Shown piece by piece: positions 6,410-10,569 of a DNA stretch of 10,569 nucleotides. The DNA is from Flavobacteriaceae bacterium (GTDB lineage Bacteria > Bacteroidota > Bacteroidia > Flavobacteriales > Flavobacteriaceae), in contig JAGQYU010000240.1 in NCBI GenBank assembly GCA_020435885.1, forward strand, positions 1 to 10,569, given 5' to 3'. Position 1 is the stretch's first letter. The number at the start of each line of letters is the position of its first letter. A program made the position numbers and the translations under genes. The notes beneath the pieces were generated by a model. The model did no database searches, had not been told where the DNA came from, and saw only the letters and a program-made list of their open reading frames with translations.

Positions 6410-7573
6410 ATGGAAAAAATCTTCGATAATACTGAAACGGCTTTTGCTTTAAAGTCTGATACTGAGCTCGAAAGAGCTTATTTTTTATTTAAAATGATAA
6501 AAAGTGAACCTTTGGTTAGAATTGGGACAGCTGTCACAAATTTTGCGCTAAAGACGCACATGCCTGTAGAACAGTTAATTAGAGCTACTGTATTTGATCA
6601 TTTTTGTGGTGGAGTTACTGAAGAGGATTGCTTGCCAACTATAGATAAAATGTACACTAAAAATGTGTATTCTATATTAGATTATTCGGTAGAAGGCAAA
6701 GAAATTGACACCCAATTTGATTTGGCTTTGCAAAAAACTGTTCAAAATATTCAATTTGCTAAGGAAAAAGAGAGTATTCCGTTTGCTGTTTTTAAACCTA
6801 CAGGTATGGGTAGATTTAAAATTTACCAAAAAGTTACTGAAAAAATTGAATTAACCGAAGAAGAAACCAAGGAGTGGAATAAAGTGATTGAACGCTATGA
6901 AAAAGTTAGTAAAGCGGCTTATGATAATGATGTTCCTCTTTTGATAGATGCTGAAGAGAGCTGGATGCAGGATGCCGCTGATGATCTTATTGAAAGTATG
7001 ATGGAAAAATATAATAAAGAAAAAGCCATTATTTACGGAACACTTCAAATGTACCGATGGGACAGATTGGATTACTTAAAAGCACTCCACAAAAGAGCGT
7101 CAGAAAAAGGATATTGGGTTGGAATGAAATTAGTAAGAGGTGCTTACATGGAGAAAGAACGTGAAAGAGCTCAAGAGAAAGGATACAAATCACCTATCTG
7201 TGAAAATAAACAAGCCACTGATGATAATTTCGACGCTACTGTAACTTATATGGTAGAAAATGAAAAATTGGCATTGTATTGTGGTTCACACAATGAGACT
7301 AGCAACTATAAATTAATGGAACTTATTGCTAAGCACAATATCCAAAAAGATGATAAAAGAATTTGGTTTGGACAATTGTATGGAATGAGTGACCATATAA
7401 GTTTTAACCTATCAGATAATGGTTATAATGTAACGAAATACTTGCCTTATGGGCCTGTTAGAGATGTTATGCCATACCTTATAAGAAGGGCAGAAGAAAA
7501 CACTTCCGTTGCAGGGCAAACCAACAGGGAATTGATGTTATTGAAAACAGAAAAGGAAAGACGTAAGTTGTAA
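6410..7573 (+). CDS. Proline dehydrogenase (monofunctional)
   Basis: This FAD enzyme oxidises L-proline to delta-1-pyrroline-5-carboxylate, the first step of proline breakdown, passing electrons to quinone at the membrane. It is the stand-alone type: there is no fused P5C dehydrogenase as in proteobacterial PutA. Within the 387-aa form, motifs include FAVFKPTGMGR (125-135), LLIDAEESW (177-185), IYGTLQMYRWDRLDYL (208-223), GMKLVRGAYMEKERE (238-252), HNETSN (294-299), FGQLYGMSD (320-328) and YLIRRAEENTSV (356-367); Arg359-Arg360 match the paired arginines that bind the proline carboxylate. An upstream TTG start (6362) would add 16 residues, but that TTG is the -33 box of the promoter and would lie upstream of the transcript. 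The ATG at 6410 is therefore preferred. No P5C dehydrogenase gene is in the window. Confidence 0.93.
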   Translation: MEKIFDNTETAFALKSDTELERAYFLFKMIKSEPLVRIGTAVTNFALKTHMPVEQLIRATVFDHFCGGVTEEDCLPTIDKMYTKNVYSILDYSVEGKEIDTQFDLALQKTVQNIQFAKEKESIPFAVFKPTGMGRFKIYQKVTEKIELTEEETKEWNKVIERYEKVSKAAYDNDVPLLIDAEESWMQDAADDLIESMMEKYNKEKAIIYGTLQMYRWDRLDYLKALHKRASEKGYWVGMKLVRGAYMEKERERAQEKGYKSPICENKQATDDNFDATVTYMVENEKLALYCGSHNETSNYKLMELIAKHNIQKDDKRIWFGQLYGMSDHISFNLSDNGYNVTKYLPYGPVRDVMPYLIRRAEENTSVAGQTNRELMLLKTEKERRKL

Positions 7574-7574
7574 C

Positions 7575-7703
7575 TTATTGTTTTTTACCTTTCATCATAA
7601 AGATAATCATAACAGCTATTAATGCTACGAATATGGCGATCATTATTGCTATTCCAATAATGCCGCCTGTCCAACCTACTAGTGGTAATAATAAAGCTTT
7701 CAT
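7575..7703 (-). CDS. Small single-pass membrane protein (42 aa)
   Basis: A 42-codon frame runs on the minus strand from ATG at 7703 to TAA at 7575-7577. The product begins MKALLLPLVGWTGG, has one strongly hydrophobic segment from about residue 13 to 37 (rich in Ile, Met, Val and Ala), and ends in the basic tail KGKKQ. By the positive-inside rule the C terminus should face the cytoplasm. The start codon is the only one possible, because the frame meets a TAA a few codons upstream. The hydrophobic frame is unbroken and its stop is separated by one base from the stop of the convergent proline dehydrogenase gene, a compact arrangement typical of real genes here. A near-consensus -7 (TAGGTTTA, 7732-7739) lies upstream. 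I do not recognise the family; function is unknown, and chance cannot be excluded at this length. Confidence 0.6.
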   Translation of the reverse strand: MKALLLPLVGWTGGIIGIAIMIAIFVALIAVMIIFMMKGKKQ

Positions 7704-7837
7704 ATATCTAAAATTTAGATGACTAACTTATTAAACCTAACTAGTTCGTAAAATGACATTTGTCATAAATTAATTTTAAAACTTGCGTAGTAACGTAAGG
7801 ATAAATACATTACTTTTGCGGCTTCAAATTTGAAAGT
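7704..7837. other. Intergenic control region with two palindromes upstream of typA
   Basis: This AT-rich spacer lies between the divergent 42-aa membrane protein gene and typA. It holds two perfect inverted repeats: ATCTAAA-A-TTTAGAT at 7706-7720, ending three bases before the small gene's ATG, and ATGACA-TT-TGTCAT at 7753-7766, about 45 bp upstream of the typA -7 element. Either could be an operator for a dimeric regulator, but in sequence this AT-rich short palindromes also arise by chance. Confidence 0.35.
7811..7818 (+). promoter_or_regulatory. typA promoter -7 element (TACTTTTG)
   Basis: TACTTTTG is an exact TAnnTTTG match, ending 19 bp before the typA ATG, so the leader is only about 12 nt. 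The closest upstream TTG (7783-7785) is 25 bp away, slightly beyond the usual spacing. Confidence 0.5.
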
Positions 7838-9607
7838 ATGCAATCTATCAGAAATATAGCTATTATAGCGCACGTTGACCACGGTAAAACTACGTTGGTT
7901 GATAAAATCATTGACCAAGCCAAAATATTAGATGAACGTAAAGAAAGGACTGAGTTATTGTTAGATAACAATGATCTTGAAAGGGAAAGAGGAATTACCA
8001 TTTTATCAAAGAACGTTTCAGTTACGTACAATGGTGTTAAAATTAATGTGATAGACACTCCCGGACACGCCGATTTTGGTGGTGAAGTGGAGCGAGTGTT
8101 GAAAATGGCAGATGGTGTTTTATTGTTAGTAGATGCTTTTGAAGGGCCTATGCCACAAACCAGATTTGTATTGAGCAAGGCTTTGGAACTTGGGTTAACG
8201 CCAATTTTGGTTATCAATAAAGTGGATAAGGAAAATTGTACACCTGATTTAGTACATGAAAAAGTATTTGACCTGATGTTTGCCTTAGATGCTACTGAAG
8301 AACAATTACATTTTACAACTATTTATGGTTCAGCTAAGCAAGGTTGGATGAGTACTGATTGGCAAAAACCAACAAGTGATATCATTGCTTTGCTTGATGC
8401 CGTAGTAGAGGCTATCCCTGAAGCACCATATAGAGAGGGCTCTCCTCAAATGCAGATCACATCGTTGGATTATTCATCCTTTACGGGAAGAATTGCTATT
8501 GGTAGAGTGTTTAGAGGTGATCTTCAAGAAAATAAGGACTATATGCTTTGTAAAGCTGATGGCTCAACTAAAAAAGTAAGGATCAAAGAATTGCATGTGT
8601 TTGAAGGTATGGGTAAATCCAAAGTTCAGAGTGTAAGAAGTGGAGATATCTGTGCTATTACAGGTTTGGAAGATTTTGAGATTGGTGATACCATTGCAGA
8701 TTTGCAAAACCCCGAAGCTCTGCCTAGAATTGCTGTAGATCAACCTACTATGAGTATGCTTTTTACCATAAACAACTCACCGTTTTTTGGTAAAGAAGGC
8801 AAGTATGTAACCTCTCGCCATTTACGAGACAGATTGTTTAAGGAAACTGAGAAAAATCTTGCTTTAAGGGTGGAAGAAACAGATTCTGAAGATAAATTCA
8901 ATGTTTTTGGTAGAGGTATTTTACATTTATCTGTATTGATAGAAACCATGCGTAGAGAAGGCTATGAGCTACAAGTAGGTAGGCCAAAAGTGATACTGAA
9001 AGATATAGATGGTGTTAAAAATGAACCTTATGAAACATTGGTTGTTAATGTTCCGGAAGAATCGGCCAGTAAGGTTATCAATCTGGTAACGTTACGCAAA
9101 GGAGATTTACTGGTTATGGAACCTAAAGGAGATTTACAACATTTAGAATTTGATATTCCGTCAAGGGGATTGATAGGTTTGCGTAATAAAATGCTTACAG
9201 CAACCGCTGGAGAAGCTATCATTAACCACAGATTAAGAGGGTATGATATTTACAAAGGTGAACTGAGTGATATTAGTAATGGAGCAATCATAGCCTCTGA
9301 AGGAGGTAAAGCAACAGGTTATGCTATTGACAGGCTTCAGGATAGAGGTAAATTCTTTATTGATCCCAATGAAGAGATCTACAAAGGGCAAGTTGTAGGT
9401 GAAAATAACCGACAAGATGAGTTAGGTGTTAACCTTATTAAAGGGAAGAAATTAACAAACGTAAGAGCAGCAGGAAGCGACGAAGGTTTGAAGATAGCTC
9501 CAAAAATTCAGTTTTCTTTAGAAGAATGTTTAGAGTATATTAGAGATGATGAATATTTAGAGGTAACTCCACAAAGCCTCAGAATGCGAAAGATAAATTA
9601 TCGATAA
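7838..9607 (+). CDS. typA: Translational GTPase TypA/BipA
   Basis: TypA (BipA) is an EF-G-like GTPase that binds the ribosome and helps 50S subunit assembly, especially in cold or stress. The GTPase motifs are complete: G1 AHVDHGKTT (11-19), G2 RGITI (51-55), G3 DTPGHADFGGEVERVL (73-88) and G4 NKVD (127-130). The EF-G-like domains II, III and V follow (about 200-290, 300-380 and 395-475). The family-specific C-terminal domain covers about 480-589, including TPQSLRMRK near the end. The second stretch ESASKVINLVTLRKGDLLVMEP and FDIPSRGLIGLRNKMLTATAGEAI, here given as SRGLIGLRNKMLTATAGEAI, is typical of TypA and excludes EF-G and LepA. At 589 aa it is slightly shorter than the roughly 600 aa usual for the family. 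It appears monocistronic, with its own promoter and 74 bp to the next gene. Confidence 0.96.
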   Translation: MQSIRNIAIIAHVDHGKTTLVDKIIDQAKILDERKERTELLLDNNDLERERGITILSKNVSVTYNGVKINVIDTPGHADFGGEVERVLKMADGVLLLVDAFEGPMPQTRFVLSKALELGLTPILVINKVDKENCTPDLVHEKVFDLMFALDATEEQLHFTTIYGSAKQGWMSTDWQKPTSDIIALLDAVVEAIPEAPYREGSPQMQITSLDYSSFTGRIAIGRVFRGDLQENKDYMLCKADGSTKKVRIKELHVFEGMGKSKVQSVRSGDICAITGLEDFEIGDTIADLQNPEALPRIAVDQPTMSMLFTINNSPFFGKEGKYVTSRHLRDRLFKETEKNLALRVEETDSEDKFNVFGRGILHLSVLIETMRREGYELQVGRPKVILKDIDGVKNEPYETLVVNVPEESASKVINLVTLRKGDLLVMEPKGDLQHLEFDIPSRGLIGLRNKMLTATAGEAIINHRLRGYDIYKGELSDISNGAIIASEGGKATGYAIDRLQDRGKFFIDPNEEIYKGQVVGENNRQDELGVNLIKGKKLTNVRAAGSDEGLKIAPKIQFSLEECLEYIRDDEYLEVTPQSLRMRKINYR

Positions 9608-9681
9608 ATATTTGTTAAAATATATCTAAAAGGTACTAAAAACTATTAAAATTGTAAATTGCGAAGCAAATTCAAAAAGCA

Positions 9682-10542
9682 ATGAAATTAAGAACATTAT
9701 TTTATCTAGCAACTTTTCTTTCAATAGCAATCATTTCATGTAAAAAAGATGATGATGATGATAATGTAGATGATTTTGATCATGCTGCACAGGCTATTGT
9801 TGATAAAGAAATATTAGTTGATTATTTAAAATCACATTATTACATAGCACCTTTAGAAGATGAATATTTTGGAAAGATAGATACAATTTTAGAAACAGAT
9901 AATGTAACTTCTCTTTTTGATGATATAAAACTTAAAAAATATAACGTTACTTACAACGATATTGATTATGAATACTATAGTTATGAACAGGAAATAGGGA
10001 CGCAAGGCATTAAGGCTTCAAAAGCTGATTCCGTAATGGTAAGATATCAAGGAGTTTTGTTAGATAAATCTGAAGAATTTGACAGATCAAACTTTTTTAA
10101 TTGGTTTGGTTTATACAATGCTGGTAATTATATCGTAGGATTCCGTGAAGGTATGCAATATTTTTCTGGGGGAGAGAATGCTTCTGTAGTAGGAGAGCCT
10201 ATTAAATTTACAAATACAGGAAAAGGGTTTTTTATAATACCATCTGGTTTAGGTTATCGAAATATTGCCAATGGTGATATTCCTGCAAGCAGTTGTTTGG
10301 TATTTCATGTAGATATGGGGTATGTTATCATTGCAGATAATGATAATGATGGTTTAACAAATATAGAAGAAGATTTAGATGGGGATGGCGAGGCTTATAA
10401 TGATGACACTGATGAAGATGGCTATCCTAATTTTGTTGATGCAGATGATGATAATGATGGAACATTAACCAAAGATGAAAGTAAAACAGAAGATGCAGAT
10501 GGTGATGGAATTGTAGATTATCTAGACCCTGATACAAAATAA
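9682..10542 (+). CDS. Surface-type lipoprotein: FKBP prolyl isomerase plus TSP3-like repeats
   Basis: The first 19 residues form a lipoprotein signal peptide ending in the lipobox IISC, so Cys20 would be lipidated. It is followed by KKDDDDD, matching the Bacteroidetes lipoprotein export signal (Lys then acidic residues) that directs lipoproteins to the cell surface. Residues 115-214 look like an FKBP domain: VRYQG (Tyr122), EEFDRS (Phe133, Asp134), IVGFREGM (Phe154 at the position of FKBP12 Trp59), GLGYRN (Tyr192) and LVFHVDM (Phe208) align with the active-site residues of FKBP12. From about 217 to the end, acidic DxDxDG units (DNDNDGLTNIEE, DLDGDG, DTDEDG, DADGDGIVD) resemble calcium-binding thrombospondin type 3 repeats. 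It probably folds secreted or surface proteins at proline bonds. Residues 30-110 match nothing I know. No clear promoter was seen in the 74-bp gap after typA. Confidence 0.88.
   Translation: MKLRTLFYLATFLSIAIISCKKDDDDDNVDDFDHAAQAIVDKEILVDYLKSHYYIAPLEDEYFGKIDTILETDNVTSLFDDIKLKKYNVTYNDIDYEYYSYEQEIGTQGIKASKADSVMVRYQGVLLDKSEEFDRSNFFNWFGLYNAGNYIVGFREGMQYFSGGENASVVGEPIKFTNTGKGFFIIPSGLGYRNIANGDIPASSCLVFHVDMGYVIIADNDNDGLTNIEEDLDGDGEAYNDDTDEDGYPNFVDADDDNDGTLTKDESKTEDADGDGIVDYLDPDTK
9748..9762 (+). repeat. (GAT)5 trinucleotide tract coding Asp23-Asp27
   Basis: Five consecutive GAT codons encode the acidic run right after the lipidated cysteine. Slippage here would change the number of Asp residues in the export signal without shifting the frame. 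Confidence 0.7.
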
Positions 10543-10544
10543 AT

Positions 10545-10569
10545 AAAAAGGCCGCTGAATTCAGCGGCC
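10545..10569. terminator. GC-rich palindrome after the lipoprotein gene (cut by window end)
   Basis: A 20-base perfect palindrome (10550-10569) with arms GGCCGCT and AGCGGCC around GAATTC starts 7 bp after the lipoprotein stop. An A-run (10545-10549) precedes it, so a minus-strand terminator is directly supported. The expected T-run on the plus side lies beyond the window. It probably serves both strands. Confidence 0.75.

Noticed and set aside
7810..8217. A 135-codon minus-strand frame over the start of typA.
   Set aside because: It lies opposite the conserved GTPase motifs of typA and shows only low-complexity Ser/Thr/Leu-rich sequence, as expected of a shadow frame.
1..10569. A defence system, mobile element or CRISPR-like array.
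   Set aside because: No nuclease, transposase, integrase, reverse transcriptase, toxin-antitoxin pair, direct-repeat array or terminal inverted repeats were seen; most genes are housekeeping genes of a consistent base composition.

Overview
The window looks like an ordinary chromosomal segment of a low-GC Bacteroidetes bacterium, most likely a member of the Flavobacteriia. Three things support this. Seven genes are preceded by the Bacteroidetes housekeeping sigma -7 element TAnnTTTG, and there is little sign of Shine-Dalgarno sequences. A lipoprotein carries the acidic export signal that Bacteroidetes use for surface display. Several proteins read as flavobacterial versions of their families: PlsC-like acyltransferase, stand-alone proline dehydrogenase, BshA and the CoA-type Nudix hydrolase. 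No rRNA, tRNA, CRISPR array, insertion sequence or phage gene is visible.

Layout. Positions 1-306 hold the 3' end of a HAD-family hydrolase. Two short proteins of unknown function follow (392-661 and 772-966), closed by a strong hairpin terminator. Next is a divergent oxidative-stress pair: oxyR on the minus strand and dps on the plus strand. They share a 112-bp control region in which a LysR-type dyad overlaps the predicted oxyR promoter and lies upstream of the dps promoter. A near-perfect bidirectional terminator separates dps from a minus-strand pair, a PlsC-like acyltransferase and a CoA-pyrophosphatase-type Nudix hydrolase. bshA (bacillithiol synthesis) diverges from the Nudix gene and converges on aroB (shikimate pathway), with 3 nt between the stop codons. 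aroB in turn diverges from a proline dehydrogenase gene. A 42-residue single-pass membrane protein, too short for ordinary gene callers, converges on the proline dehydrogenase gene with one base between stops. The plus-strand GTPase gene typA/bipA follows. Last comes a surface-type lipoprotein combining an FKBP prolyl isomerase domain with thrombospondin-3-like calcium-binding repeats; a GC-rich palindrome, probably a terminator, is cut by the window end.

How the genes relate. Most are independent housekeeping genes with their own promoters. A loose redox theme can be read into the middle of the window: peroxide sensing (OxyR), iron sequestration (Dps), low-molecular-weight thiol synthesis (BshA) and CoA turnover (Nudix). 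The gene order does not show that they are co-regulated. I found no convincing new multigene system. The points most worth a second look are the OxyR-type control region, the altered catalytic motifs of the acyltransferase, the unlisted 42-aa membrane protein, two misplaced start codons revealed by promoter positions, and the FKBP/TSP3 surface lipoprotein.
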